40,250 bases of DNA, from positions 1-40,250 of the forward strand of contig JAPFEH010000020.1 in the NCBI GenBank assembly GCA_026169195.1, given 5' to 3'. Positions 15,586-24,023 of this stretch are shown piece by piece (the first letter of the stretch is position 1; every line of letters starts with the position of its first letter). The notes below the pieces were generated by a model. That model was not told where the DNA came from and did no database searches. It saw only the letters and a program-made list of their open reading frames with translations. The translations under genes were made by a program, and so were the position numbers. Source of the DNA: Dysosmobacter sp. (GTDB taxonomy: Bacteria; Bacillota; Clostridia; Oscillospirales; Oscillospiraceae).

Positions 15586-16779
15586 ATGAGTCGCATGGTC
15601 GGCACTGTTTCCAGAGGTATTCGCGCACCCATCATTCGTCAGGGCGACGATCTGGCCGAGATCGTTACCAATTCCGTTCTGGAAGCCGCCGCGGATGACG
15701 GCTTTGAAATCCGGGACCGGGATGTCGTTGCCATGACGGAGGCGATCGTAGCCAGAGCGCAGGGCAACTATGCCACGGTGGAGGACATTGCGCAGGATGT
15801 CCGCGTCAAGCTGGGCGGCGAGACAATCGGCGTGATTTTCCCGATCCTCAGCCGGAACCGCTTTGCCATCTGCCTGCGGGGCATTGCCAAGGGTGCGAAA
15901 AAGGTGGTGCTGATGCTGAGCTATCCCTCTGACGAGGTGGGCAACCATCTTCTCAGCTTGGACAAGCTGGATGAAAAGGGCGTCAATCCGTACAGCGATG
16001 TGCTGACTCTGGAGAAATACCGCCAGCTGTTCGGCTATGAAAAGCACCCCTTTACCGGTGTGGATTACGTGGAATATTACGAGACGCTGATCCGGGAGAG
16101 CGGCGCGGAGGCAGAGATCATCTTTGCCAATGATCCCCGCGCGGTCCTGCCGTATACCAAGAACGTCCTGTGCTGCGATATCCATACCCGCCAGCGCACC
16201 AAGCGGCTGCTGAAAGCTGCCGGCGCGGAGCGGGTGTTCGGGCTGGACGAGATCCTGACGGCTCCCGTCAATGGCAGCGGCTACAACGCGCAGTATGGTC
16301 TGCTGGGAACCAACAAGGCCACCGAGGAGCAGGTGAAGCTGTTCCCGCGGGATTGCGGCGAACTGGTTGCGGAGATCCAGAAGCGGCTGTTGGAAAAGAC
16401 CGGAAAGCACGTGGAAGTCATGGTTTACGGCGACGGCGCCTTTAAGGATCCCGTCGGAAAGATCTGGGAGCTGGCGGACCCCGTGGTGTCTCCTGCCTAT
16501 ACAGCCGGTCTGGAGGGCACCCCGAACGAGCTGAAATTGAAGTATCTGGCGGACAATGATTTTGCGGATCTGTCCGGCGAAGCGCTGAAGGAAGCCATTA
16601 AGGAGCAGATCCACAAGAAAGACGACAATCTGGTGGGAAACATGGCCTCTGAGGGAACGACTCCCCGCCGTTTGACGGATCTGATCGGTTCCCTGTGCGA
16701 TCTGACCTCCGGCTCCGGAGACAAGGGCACGCCCATCGTGTATATTCAAGGTTATTTTGATAACTATACGACTGAATAA
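15586..16779 (+). CDS. CofE-like F420-0:glutamate ligase family protein, function unknown
   Basis: The N-terminal 120 residues resemble CofE, which adds glutamate to coenzyme F420: IRAPIIRQGDDLAEIV, DRDVVAMTEAIVARAQG. At 397 residues it is far longer than archaeal CofE (about 250) and has a middle and C-terminal part of its own (LLSLDKLDEKGVNPYSDVL, VMVYGDGAFKDPVGKIWELA, GTPRRLTDLIGS-like end). Relatives occur in many Clostridia that are not known to make F420, so the true substrate is probably another acid or peptide (inference). ATG at 15586 follows GAGGAG by about 10 nt. It is a single-gene unit with its own promoter, palindrome and terminator, next to a DUF1846 gene with a separate promoter. 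Confidence 0.82.
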   Translation: MSRMVGTVSRGIRAPIIRQGDDLAEIVTNSVLEAAADDGFEIRDRDVVAMTEAIVARAQGNYATVEDIAQDVRVKLGGETIGVIFPILSRNRFAICLRGIAKGAKKVVLMLSYPSDEVGNHLLSLDKLDEKGVNPYSDVLTLEKYRQLFGYEKHPFTGVDYVEYYETLIRESGAEAEIIFANDPRAVLPYTKNVLCCDIHTRQRTKRLLKAAGAERVFGLDEILTAPVNGSGYNAQYGLLGTNKATEEQVKLFPRDCGELVAEIQKRLLEKTGKHVEVMVYGDGAFKDPVGKIWELADPVVSPAYTAGLEGTPNELKLKYLADNDFADLSGEALKEAIKEQIHKKDDNLVGNMASEGTTPRRLTDLIGSLCDLTSGSGDKGTPIVYIQGYFDNYTTE

Positions 16780-16787
16780 AAGCCGCG

Positions 16788-16822
16788 CCGCGCCACGGAG
16801 AATCCGTGGCGCGGATACTTTT
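16788..16822 (+). terminator. Terminator of the CofE-like gene
   Basis: CCGCGCCACGGA (16788-16799) pairs with TCCGTGGCGCGG (16803-16814) over GAA, followed by ATACTTTTG. It begins 8 nt after the stop. Confidence 0.85.
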
Positions 16823-16843
16823 GTCCGGAGCGGTGATTTGAAC

Positions 16844-16872
16844 TTTCCAAAACGGCGGAAATGTGATATACT
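16844..16872 (+). promoter_or_regulatory. Extended -10 promoter of the DUF1846 gene
   Basis: TTTCCA (16844-16849), 17-bp spacer ending TGA, TATACT (16867-16872). The TGn before the -10 marks an extended -10 promoter. Confidence 0.6.
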
Positions 16873-16918
16873 GACCCGGAAATCCAAAGACAAATGAGAA
16901 AAGAGGGAGCGAAGAACC

Positions 16919-18403
16919 ATGCGCGCCATCGGATTCGACAATCAGAAATATCTTGTTACGCAATCAGAGCAGATCAAGCGCCGGATCGCCCAGTTCGGGG
17001 GAAAGCTTTATCTGGAATTCGGCGGGAAGCTCTTTGATGATTTTCATGCGTCCCGGGTGCTTCCGGGCTTTGAACCGGACAGCAAGATCCGGATGCTGCA
17101 GCAGCTTAAGGACGATGTGGAGATCGTCATTACCATCAACGCGGCGGACATTGAAAAAAACAAGGTCCGGGGGGATCTGGGCATCACCTATGACGAGGAC
17201 GTGCTGCGGCTCATTGACATTTTCCGCGGCATGGGGTTGTATGTCGGCAGCGTGGTGCTCACCCGTTACAGCGGCCAGCCTGCGGCGGACGCGTTTTTGA
17301 AGCGGCTCACCGCGCTGGGCATCCGCTGCTACCGGCATTATGTCATCGCGGGCTATCCCTCTGACGTCAAGCATATCGTCAGCGACGAGGGCTTGGGGAA
17401 GAACGACTATATCGAAACGGCCCATCCTCTGGTCGTGGTAACGGCTCCCGGCCCGGGCAGCGGTAAAATGGCCACCTGCCTTTCTCAGCTGTATCATGAT
17501 TATAAGCGCGGGATCTCCGCCGGTTATGCAAAGTTTGAGACGTTCCCCATCTGGAATCTGCCCATCAAGCATCCGGTCAATCTGGCCTATGAGGCAGCCA
17601 CGGCAGATCTGGACGATGTGAATATGATCGACCCCTTCCATCTGGAGGCCTATGGAAAGACGGCTGTCAACTATAACCGGGATGTGGAGATCTTTCCGGT
17701 GCTCAATGCCATTTTCAAAAAGATTCAGGGAGAGTCTCCGTATAAATCCCCCACGGATATGGGTGTCAACATGGTGGGCAGCTGCATCGTGGATGATGCG
17801 GTCTGCTGTGCCGCTTCCAGAATGGAGATCCTGCGCAGATACTATACGGCCTGTGTGGAGCGGCTTCAGGGCAAATGCGGCGATGAACCGGTGCGGAAGC
17901 TGGAGCTGGTCATGCAGCAGGCGGATGTAACGCCGGAAATCTGCCCCGCTGTGTCTGCGGCGCTGGTCAAGGAGGAGGCGACCGGCGGCCCTGCCGGCGC
18001 CATGGTACTGCCGGACGGCAGGGTGGTCACCGGAAAGACCTCTGATACACTGGGCGCGGCCTCGGCGCTGCTGCTCAATGCCTTGAAGGCGGTGGGCGGG
18101 ATCGCAGACCAGCTGGAATTGATTTCGGCGCAGGTTCTGGAGCCGGTCTGTGAGTTGAAGACCCGCTATCTGGGGCACCGGAATCCGCGGCTCCATACGG
18201 ATGAAGTGTTGATGGCCCTGACGATCTCAGCCCTGACAAATCCGCTGGCGGAGCTTGCCCAGCAGCAGCTGCCGAAGCTGCGGGGCTGTGATGCCCATTT
18301 TACGGTCATTCTCAGTGAGGTGGACGACAAGCTGCTGAAAAAGCTGGGGATCCACGTCAGCTGTGAGCCGAAATACGAGACCAAAAAGCTTTACCACAAA
18401 TGA
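16919..18403 (+). CDS. DUF1846 family protein
   Basis: Conserved cytoplasmic protein of 494 residues, function unknown. It matches the DUF1846 family throughout: FDNQKYLVTQSEQIKRRI at the start, LEFGGKLFDDFHASRVLPGF, VITINAADIEKNKVRGDLGI, TAPGPGSGKMATCLSQLYHD and FETFPIWNLPIKHPVNLAYE. The GPGSGK stretch at about residues 178-185 looks like a phosphate-binding loop, so nucleotide binding is plausible (inference). Full length for the family. ATG at 16919 follows GAGGGAG by about 9 nt. It has its own promoter and is followed by a weak hairpin and then tex. Confidence 0.9.
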   Translation: MRAIGFDNQKYLVTQSEQIKRRIAQFGGKLYLEFGGKLFDDFHASRVLPGFEPDSKIRMLQQLKDDVEIVITINAADIEKNKVRGDLGITYDEDVLRLIDIFRGMGLYVGSVVLTRYSGQPAADAFLKRLTALGIRCYRHYVIAGYPSDVKHIVSDEGLGKNDYIETAHPLVVVTAPGPGSGKMATCLSQLYHDYKRGISAGYAKFETFPIWNLPIKHPVNLAYEAATADLDDVNMIDPFHLEAYGKTAVNYNRDVEIFPVLNAIFKKIQGESPYKSPTDMGVNMVGSCIVDDAVCCAASRMEILRRYYTACVERLQGKCGDEPVRKLELVMQQADVTPEICPAVSAALVKEEATGGPAGAMVLPDGRVVTGKTSDTLGAASALLLNALKAVGGIADQLELISAQVLEPVCELKTRYLGHRNPRLHTDEVLMALTISALTNPLAELAQQQLPKLRGCDAHFTVILSEVDDKLLKKLGIHVSCEPKYETKKLYHK

Positions 18404-18422
18404 TCGATGCCCTTCCTGCGAA

Positions 18423-18460
18423 GGAGGCGCCGCGGTGCTGCGCGGCGTCTCCTGTTTCTC
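18423..18460 (+). terminator. GC-rich hairpin between the DUF1846 gene and tex
   Basis: GGAGGCGCCGCG (18423-18434) pairs with CGCGGCGTCTCC (18441-18452), one G-T pair, 6-nt loop, then TGTTTCTC. A weak terminator that may let some transcription into tex, which has no clear promoter of its own. Confidence 0.55.
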
Positions 18461-18489
18461 AGGCGGATGTTTATGAAAGGAACCGGATT

Positions 18490-20649
18490 ATGGATATCAT
18501 TCAACTGCTTGCGCAGGAGTTGGATCAACAGCCGCAGCATATTGCCAATGTGATCCAGCTGCTGGACGAGGGAAATACCATCCCCTTTATTGCCCGCTAC
18601 CGCAAGGAACTCCACGGCGCCATGGATGACACGGTGCTGCGGACACTGGAGGAGCGGCTGAACTACCTCCGGGGCTTGCAGGAGCGCAGGGAGACGGTGA
18701 AAAAATCCATTGAGGAGCAGGGAAAGCTGACGGAGGAGCTGGCGGCTGCCATTGACGGCGCCCGGACTCTGGCGGAAGTGGAGGACCTGTACCGCCCCTA
18801 TAAGCAAAAGCGCCGTACCCGCGCCACCATGGCGCGGGAGAAGGGGCTGGCTCCGCTGGCGGAGGTGCTGTTTGCCCAGAAGCCGGACTGTCCGGACCCG
18901 CTGACAGAGGCGGCCCGGTATCTGGATGCGGAAAAAGGGGTGGAGACAGCGGAAGACGCGCTGGCAGGCGCGTCTGATATCATCGCGGAACAGATCAGCG
19001 ACGATGCCGGATTGCGGAAAAAGCTTCGGGAGCTTCTGGAAAAAAACGGGCTGCTCCGCAGCACGGCTGCCACGGAGGAGGATACGGTATACCGGCTGTA
19101 CTATGAATTTGCGCAGAGCATCTCCCGTCTTCAGGGACACCAGATTCTGGCGATGAATCGGGGAGAGCGCGAGGGGAAGCTGAAGGTTTCCGTTGAGTTG
19201 GATCGGGAGCTGGCGCTGCGCACGGTGCGGCGTCATGTGGTGGTGCCCGGCAGCGCCGCCATGGAATTTGTAAAGGCTGCCGCGGAGGACGCCTATGACC
19301 GGCTGCTGTTTCCCTCCTTGGAGCGGGAAGCCCGTTCTGCTTTGACAGAGACGGCCAGCGAAGGCGCCATCGGTCAGTTTGCGCTGAATCTGCGGCCCCT
19401 TTTGATGCAGCCGCCGGTGAAGGGAAAGGTCACCATGGGTCTGGATCCGGGGTACCGGATGGGCTGCAAGGTGGCAGTGGTGGACGGCACCGGAAAGGTG
19501 CTGGACACGGCGGTGGTTTATCCGACCTATGGGGAGCGCCAAAAGCGGGAAGCCATCGAAACGCTCAGTAAAATGATAAAAAAGCACAAGATAGAGCATA
19601 TTGCCATCGGAAACGGCACCGCAAGCCGGGAGACAGAGCAGATGGCGGTGGAATTGATCCATCAGGTGAATGAGGGCGGCGCCCATGTCAGCTATATGAT
19701 CGTCTCCGAGGCAGGCGCCTCCGTGTATTCCGCCAGCAAGCTGGCGGCAGAAGAATTTCCGCAGTATGATGTGAACCTCCGGTCGGCGGTGTCCATTGCA
19801 CGGCGGCTTCAGGACCCTCTGGCAGAGCTGGTGAAGATCGACCCCAAGGCCATTGGCGTTGGACAGTACCAGCATGACTGCCCGCCCAAGCGTCTGGATG
19901 AGGCGCTGAACGGTGTGGTGGAGGACTGTGTGAACGCTGTGGGCGTGGATGTGAACACGGCGTCCCCGTCCCTGCTGCAGCGGGTTTCCGGCTTGAATGG
20001 AACCACCGCCAAAAATGTGGTGGCGTACCGGGAGGAAAACGGTCCCTTTACCTCCCGCACGCAGCTGAAAAAGGTGCCCAAGCTGGGGCCGAAAGCGTTT
20101 CAGCAGTGCGCGGGATTCCTGCGGGTGCCGGAGAGCAAATCGGTTTTGGACAACACGGCGGTCCATCCGGAGAGCTACGACGCTGCCAGACAGCTTCTGG
20201 AATTGATGGGATGCAGTCTGGAAGACGTCAGGCATGGAACGCTGGCAGACCTGTCTGCGCGGGTGAAGGCATACGGTGAGGAACGGGCGGCGGATGCCAT
20301 CGGGATCGGCGTGCCGACCCTGCGGGATGTGGTCAGCGAGCTGATGAAGCCCGGACGGGATATCCGGGATGACCTGCCCAAACCCGTCCTGCGGACGGAC
20401 GTTTTGGAGATCAAGGACCTGAAGCCCGGAATGGTGCTGACGGGAACGGTGCGCAATGTCATTGATTTTGGCGTGTTTGTGGACATCGGGGTGCATCAGG
20501 ACGGCTTGGTGCACATCTCTCAGGTGGCGGACAAGTTCATCAAGCACCCGTCGGAAGTGGTTTCTGTGGGAGATGTGGTGCAGGTGAAGGTGCTGGAGGT
20601 GGATGAGCAGAAGCACCGCATCGGCCTTTCCATGAAGCAGGCAAAATGA
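18490..20649 (+). CDS. tex: Tex family RNA-binding transcription accessory protein
   Basis: Nucleic-acid binding protein of 719 residues linked to transcription and RNA handling. Domain order is complete. An N-terminal helical Tex domain opens it (GNTIPFIARYRKELHGAMDD near residue 28). A YqgF/RNase H-like domain is at about 315-450 (MGLDPGYRMGCKVAVVD), helix-hairpin-helix repeats at about 475-560 (NTASPSLLQRVSGLN), and the S1 RNA-binding domain is at the C-terminus (FGVFVDIGVHQDGLVHISQV). ATG at 18490 follows AAAGGAA and matches the usual start (MDIIQLLAQEL). The longer frame upstream runs through the hairpin and is not homologous. A strong terminator follows. Confidence 0.95.
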   Translation: MDIIQLLAQELDQQPQHIANVIQLLDEGNTIPFIARYRKELHGAMDDTVLRTLEERLNYLRGLQERRETVKKSIEEQGKLTEELAAAIDGARTLAEVEDLYRPYKQKRRTRATMAREKGLAPLAEVLFAQKPDCPDPLTEAARYLDAEKGVETAEDALAGASDIIAEQISDDAGLRKKLRELLEKNGLLRSTAATEEDTVYRLYYEFAQSISRLQGHQILAMNRGEREGKLKVSVELDRELALRTVRRHVVVPGSAAMEFVKAAAEDAYDRLLFPSLEREARSALTETASEGAIGQFALNLRPLLMQPPVKGKVTMGLDPGYRMGCKVAVVDGTGKVLDTAVVYPTYGERQKREAIETLSKMIKKHKIEHIAIGNGTASRETEQMAVELIHQVNEGGAHVSYMIVSEAGASVYSASKLAAEEFPQYDVNLRSAVSIARRLQDPLAELVKIDPKAIGVGQYQHDCPPKRLDEALNGVVEDCVNAVGVDVNTASPSLLQRVSGLNGTTAKNVVAYREENGPFTSRTQLKKVPKLGPKAFQQCAGFLRVPESKSVLDNTAVHPESYDAARQLLELMGCSLEDVRHGTLADLSARVKAYGEERAADAIGIGVPTLRDVVSELMKPGRDIRDDLPKPVLRTDVLEIKDLKPGMVLTGTVRNVIDFGVFVDIGVHQDGLVHISQVADKFIKHPSEVVSVGDVVQVKVLEVDEQKHRIGLSMKQAK

Positions 20650-20676
20650 GGAAATCTGTGTGGCTTGATCGATAAG

Positions 20677-20711
20677 AAAACCGCAGCGGTCGAAACCGCT
20701 GCGGTTTTTTT
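20677..20711. terminator. Bidirectional terminator after tex
   Basis: AAAACCGCAGCGGT (20677-20690) pairs with ACCGCTGCGGTTTT (20695-20708) over CGAA, followed by T7 on the plus strand and TTTTC on the minus strand. It also ends the sigma-factor operon. Confidence 0.9.
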
Positions 20712-21141
20712 ATGAAAGCAGGATGGCGGACGGGTTCAATTCCGGCTCGCAGGAACGGCTTTGCGCTTCGCAGAGACTGCCGGATTCCCGATAAAAGCGT
20801 TCTTCCATGACCGTCATGCTGCTGTATGAGTCCAAGGCGTCCTGCCGGATGTCGATGAACCATGTGACGGCGTACATTCCGGCAGCGCCGCATACCAGCA
20901 GAAAGGTCAGCAGCATTCCGACCCAGTCATATTGGAGCCGGCTGTCGCTTCGGGCGGCCAGAAGCGTTTCCACGCCCAAAGAAATCAGGATCAGAGGAGA
21001 CGCTTTCAGCACCCGGACGGGATTGAACGGGAAGATCCAGCCGGCCAGCATACAGCAGCCGGACACCACCAGAACGATCCCCAGCGTAAAGGTACCCACC
21101 CGGCGTCCGGCGGGAGGGGCGGTTCGTTCAGTTGTCTCCAT
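20710..21141 (-). CDS. Small membrane protein, last gene of the sigma operon
   Basis: A 143-residue protein with about three membrane helices, near residues 15-35, 39-58 and 70-92 (VGTFTLGIVLVVSGCCMLAG, then a stretch with ISLGVETLL). The pattern resembles the LiaI/LiaF-like membrane domain of envelope-stress proteins, with a tail of about 45 residues facing one side. ATG at 21139-21141 overlaps the end of the previous gene by 14 nt, so coupling is likely. The longer upstream frame is only a shadow. Function unknown; membership of the sigma/anti-sigma operon suggests an envelope or stress role (inference). Confidence 0.75.
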   Translation of the reverse strand: METTERTAPPAGRRVGTFTLGIVLVVSGCCMLAGWIFPFNPVRVLKASPLILISLGVETLLAARSDSRLQYDWVGMLLTFLLVCGAAGMYAVTWFIDIRQDALDSYSSMTVMEERFYRESGSLCEAQSRSCEPELNPSAILLS

Positions 21142-21760
21142 GAGGCGCCTCCTGTCCGCTGACGGGGGATTCTTCGGATGCCGGCGCAGCGTCTGGTTCG
21201 CAGCCGGCGGAAGACTGCGGCGGGACAAAGTCGGGGATGTCCTCGGTTTTTGCCTTGGAGGGGCCGCGGATAAACCAGATTCCCAACGCAAGGATCCCGA
21301 CTGTCACAACCAGACGGGGGACATCATAGGAGAGAACATGGCGGAGCCACCAGTTGTCAAAAAACTGCCCGAAAAGATCGGAGATCCACTCTGCCACGGT
21401 GGAGTAAAGGATCCAGATCCCCAGTCCCACAAGCCCCCAGCCCACCAGACTGCGGCGCTTTTGCAGCAGCAGACCCAAAGCCTCCCGGTCTGTGTGTCCC
21501 AGTCCGAAAAGGAAGGCGTCCGGCTCCTGTGTGCCCATCCGCAGCTGCGTGCGCAGATTGTAGCTGTCAAAGAAGGAGAAGAGCCACACCGGCAGCAGCA
21601 GTATGGACAAAGCGCCGATGTTCAAAAGCACTGCCAGAATAAAGATCCCGCTGCAGACCGTCAGAATGGAGACGCCCCGTTTCATATAGCCTTGATACAT
21701 CTCACCGCAGCCGGGGATGCAGGATGCGGCAAACAGCAGCAGTCCGTGTTTTTCGTTCAT
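21128..21760 (-). CDS. Membrane protein of unknown function, third gene of the sigma operon
   Basis: A 210-residue membrane protein. A first pair of helices is at about residues 5-20 and 28-52 (CGEMYQGYMKRGVSILTV, TM2-like with a charged turn). Further helices lie around 105-125 and 145-165. The tail after about residue 170 is rich in Pro, Glu and Ser, hydrophilic and probably cytoplasmic. AAGGAGG 8 nt before the ATG at 21760 is strong. It starts one base after the anti-sigma stop. I do not recognise a specific function; relatives appear beside ECF sigma genes in Clostridia as far as I recall, which is weak evidence. Confidence 0.75.
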   Translation of the reverse strand: MNEKHGLLLFAASCIPGCGEMYQGYMKRGVSILTVCSGIFILAVLLNIGALSILLLPVWLFSFFDSYNLRTQLRMGTQEPDAFLFGLGHTDREALGLLLQKRRSLVGWGLVGLGIWILYSTVAEWISDLFGQFFDNWWLRHVLSYDVPRLVVTVGILALGIWFIRGPSKAKTEDIPDFVPPQSSAGCEPDAAPASEESPVSGQEAPHGDN

Positions 21761-21761
21761 A

Positions 21762-22223
21762 TCAGTTTCCTCCTTGCAGCGGACGGGGATGCCGCCCCAG
21801 TCCGTCAAAAAAATCATTCACTCCGGACATTGCGCTGTCCAGAGACTGGTTCCATTTCTGAAATCTCTCTGAAAAGGCAGGGCGGTTCTCAGGCAGCTCG
21901 GGGAGCTTTGCCAGAATACCCGATCCGCTGCCCCATACCATGGTCAGTGCCAGTGCCACAGCGGCAGCTGCCGTAGCATAGCGGTTCATAAACAGCCGGA
22001 TGGTCCGTGACCGGATGCGTGTCCACAGCGTTTCCCGGCAGCTGTGTGCGGGAACCAGAAGCTCCGTGCCTGCCAGCGCGTCGGTATACCGCTGGAGACA
22101 CAGGTCGCAAAAGGCCAGATGCTCCGCGATTTCCAGACGGGAACACTCATCCAGCGCTGCTCCGGCGGCCAGATCGGCAAGCGCCCGATCGGTTAGATGA
22201 CCGTCATGTTGGAAGATGTCCAT
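21762..22223 (-). CDS. Zinc-finger anti-sigma factor
   Basis: Single-pass membrane anti-sigma factor of 153 residues. The N-terminal cytoplasmic part carries the ZAS signature: His35 in EHLAFC, Cys39 and Cys42 (H-x3-C-x2-C). It should bind zinc and hold the sigma factor inactive. One membrane helix is at about 82-97, followed by an outer segment of about 55 residues. Start ATG at 22223 sits behind GGAAAGGAG and overlaps the sigma gene by 20 nt, the usual arrangement for a sigma/anti-sigma pair. The signal that releases the sigma factor is unknown. Confidence 0.87.
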   Translation of the reverse strand: MDIFQHDGHLTDRALADLAAGAALDECSRLEIAEHLAFCDLCLQRYTDALAGTELLVPAHSCRETLWTRIRSRTIRLFMNRYATAAAAVALALTMVWGSGSGILAKLPELPENRPAFSERFQKWNQSLDSAMSGVNDFFDGLGRHPRPLQGGN

Positions 22224-22731
22224 GAACTTCACTCCTTTCCAGTTGCTGCCGCAGCAGCCGTTTTCCGCGGGCAAGCTGCGTGTGGATGGTTTTTAAGGGG
22301 CGCCCCAGTGCCAGAGCGGCTTCCTCGGGGGTTCGTTCCTCCAGAAGACACAGCCTGCATACGGGGCGGTACGGCTCCTTCAGCGCCGCCACTGCCGACC
22401 GGATGGCGTCGGCGCCTTCCCGCGCCAGAGCGATTTCCTCGGCAGGCGGAGACAGGCTGACCGGCGGGTTTTCTTCTCCGGAGAGGACGGCCCGCCGGTT
22501 CCACGCGCTTTGCAGATGGTCCTTGGCTTTGTTGGCGGCAATGCGCCCCAGCCATTGCCGTTCGTATCCCTTTGGAATGGTTTCCCGATGCAGATAAGCC
22601 GAAAGAAAGGTCTCCTGCGTCAGATCCTCCGCAGCGGAAGCGTCCCGCACCAGCTGAAAACAAACGGTATAGACCAGACGTTCATATTGCTTCACAAGCT
22701 CTGAAAACTGGTCTTTTGTGATGACATCCAT
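22204..22731 (-). CDS. ECF-type sigma-70 family factor
   Basis: Alternative sigma factor of 175 residues. Region 2 is at about 8-75 (FSELVKQYERLVYTVCFQLV, AEDLTQETFLSAY, WLGRIAANKAKDHL). Region 4 is at about 118-165 (EERTPEEAALALGRPLKTIH, TQLARGKRLL). No region 1 or 3, as in ECF factors. ATG at 22731 follows GGGAGGTGG by about 10 nt. It heads a four-gene operon with its anti-sigma factor and two membrane proteins. A TATAAT lies 36 nt upstream; no other -35 signal shows whether it controls itself. Confidence 0.92.
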   Translation of the reverse strand: MDVITKDQFSELVKQYERLVYTVCFQLVRDASAAEDLTQETFLSAYLHRETIPKGYERQWLGRIAANKAKDHLQSAWNRRAVLSGEENPPVSLSPPAEEIALAREGADAIRSAVAALKEPYRPVCRLCLLEERTPEEAALALGRPLKTIHTQLARGKRLLRQQLERSEVHGHLPT

Positions 22732-22766
22732 GGTGCAGCGCCACCTCCCTTCACCGGCCGACACCC

Positions 22767-22772
22767 ATTATA
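22767..22772 (-). promoter_or_regulatory. -10 box of the sigma operon
   Basis: Reads TATAAT on the minus strand. No convincing -35 at 16-18 bp, so the promoter may use another contact. Confidence 0.45.
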
Positions 22773-22858
22773 CGATATGGCGGACGTAAATTCTTCAATT
22801 GCCGGAAAAAATTTTGCCGCTGCGGGATTTGTTTCCTGTGAAGAATCCGAAATCCCAC

Positions 22859-22887
22859 TTTCCACGGCTTGGATTCTGTGCTATACT
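22859..22887 (+). promoter_or_regulatory. Extended -10 promoter of xdhC
   Basis: TTTCCA (22859-22864), 17-bp spacer ending TGC, TATACT (22882-22887). This is the same TTTCCA-17-TGnTATACT layout as the DUF1846 promoter. Confidence 0.6.
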
Positions 22888-22965
22888 ATCAAATTAAGAA
22901 TCAGCTGTTGACCGGAAAGGCTGGGAAGCTGCGAAGTTCCGGCGCGCTGAAAAGGAGGCGGAGCC

Positions 22966-23988
22966 ATGGCGGAGTTTTGGGAGCGGCTTTTGCAGAAGCT
23001 GGAGGAAGGGAACGGCGCGGAGCTGGTGAGTGTGCTGGAAACCGGCGGCTCGACACCGCGGGGAGCCGGCGCTCTGATGGCTGTCTTTACAGACGGAACG
23101 GTCCTTGGCACTGTGGGCGGAGGGAGCGTCGAGTACGAGGCGATCCGTCTGGCGAAGGAGCTGGCGCCGCAGGAACGCCACGATCTGAGGAGCTTCCACT
23201 TTGTCTCCGGAGATGCTGTAGGGCTGGACATGGCCTGCGGAGGAGATATGACCCTCCATTTTCACTATCTGGATCCGCAGGGGGCCGGCGTTTTGCCGCT
23301 GCTGCGGGAGACGGCGGAGGCATCCCGTCAGAATCAGGACCGGTGGCTGCTGCGCCGTTTGCAGGGGGCGGAGGTTACCGATATGACGCTGACAGGCCGC
23401 GGCGGGGTTCACAGCAGGGCGGATTGGCCGGAAGACCTGCTTCAAAGCCGTGCGGTGTTTCGGGACCACTGGTTTGCCCTTCCGGTGGCGGAAGCGGGGC
23501 GTGTGCTGATTTTTGGCGGCGGACATGTCTCTCAGGCGCTGAGCCGGGTCCTTGCATCCGTTGGGTTCCGGCCGGTGATTTATGACGACCGTCCGGAATT
23601 TACGGCGCCGGAGCTGTTTCCGGAGGGAACGGAGACGATCTGCGGCCCCTTTGAGACGTTGCACAGAACGGTCACGATCACAGAGAAGGACGATGTGGTC
23701 ATCATGACACGGGGACATCGGGCGGATGAAACGGTGCTGATACAGACCCTCCGGAGCGCAGCACGGTATATTGGCTGCATCGGTTCCAGCCGGAAGCTGG
23801 CGCTTTGCAGGGAGCATCTGCTGGCGATGGGCTTTACGGCGGAGGAATATGCGCGGGTCCATGCCCCCATCGGCCTTGCAATCGGCGCGGAAACGCCGGC
23901 GGAGATCGCCGTATCGGTGGCGGCAGAGCTGATCGCTGTGCGGGCGGGGCTGCCGGTGTCCGGCGGTGCGGTTCTGCCGCGGGCGTGA
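22966..23988 (+). CDS. XdhC/CoxI family molybdenum-hydroxylase maturation protein
   Basis: XdhC-type proteins carry and sulfurate molybdenum cofactor for insertion into xanthine-dehydrogenase-type enzymes. The N-terminal XdhC_CoxI domain shows VLETGGSTPRGAGALMAV, GTVGGGSVEYEAI and MACGGDMTLHFHYL (with the conserved Cys). The C-terminal Rossmann domain shows RVLIFGGGHVSQAL, VVIMTRGHRADETVL, YIGCIGSSRK. Full length, 340 residues. ATG follows AAAGGAGG. It stands first in an operon with a dCMP deaminase and a pyruvyltransferase fusion; no hydroxylase gene is in the window. Another cofactor task is possible. Confidence 0.88.
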   Translation: MAEFWERLLQKLEEGNGAELVSVLETGGSTPRGAGALMAVFTDGTVLGTVGGGSVEYEAIRLAKELAPQERHDLRSFHFVSGDAVGLDMACGGDMTLHFHYLDPQGAGVLPLLRETAEASRQNQDRWLLRRLQGAEVTDMTLTGRGGVHSRADWPEDLLQSRAVFRDHWFALPVAEAGRVLIFGGGHVSQALSRVLASVGFRPVIYDDRPEFTAPELFPEGTETICGPFETLHRTVTITEKDDVVIMTRGHRADETVLIQTLRSAARYIGCIGSSRKLALCREHLLAMGFTAEEYARVHAPIGLAIGAETPAEIAVSVAAELIAVRAGLPVSGGAVLPRA

Positions 23989-24023
23989 GACATGGGAGAC
24001 GCTGGAAAAAGAGAGGAGCGTTT

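Noticed and set aside
18391..20616. 741-codon minus-strand frame across tex
   Set aside because: It is antisense to a complete Tex protein and has His/Arg-rich shadow composition.
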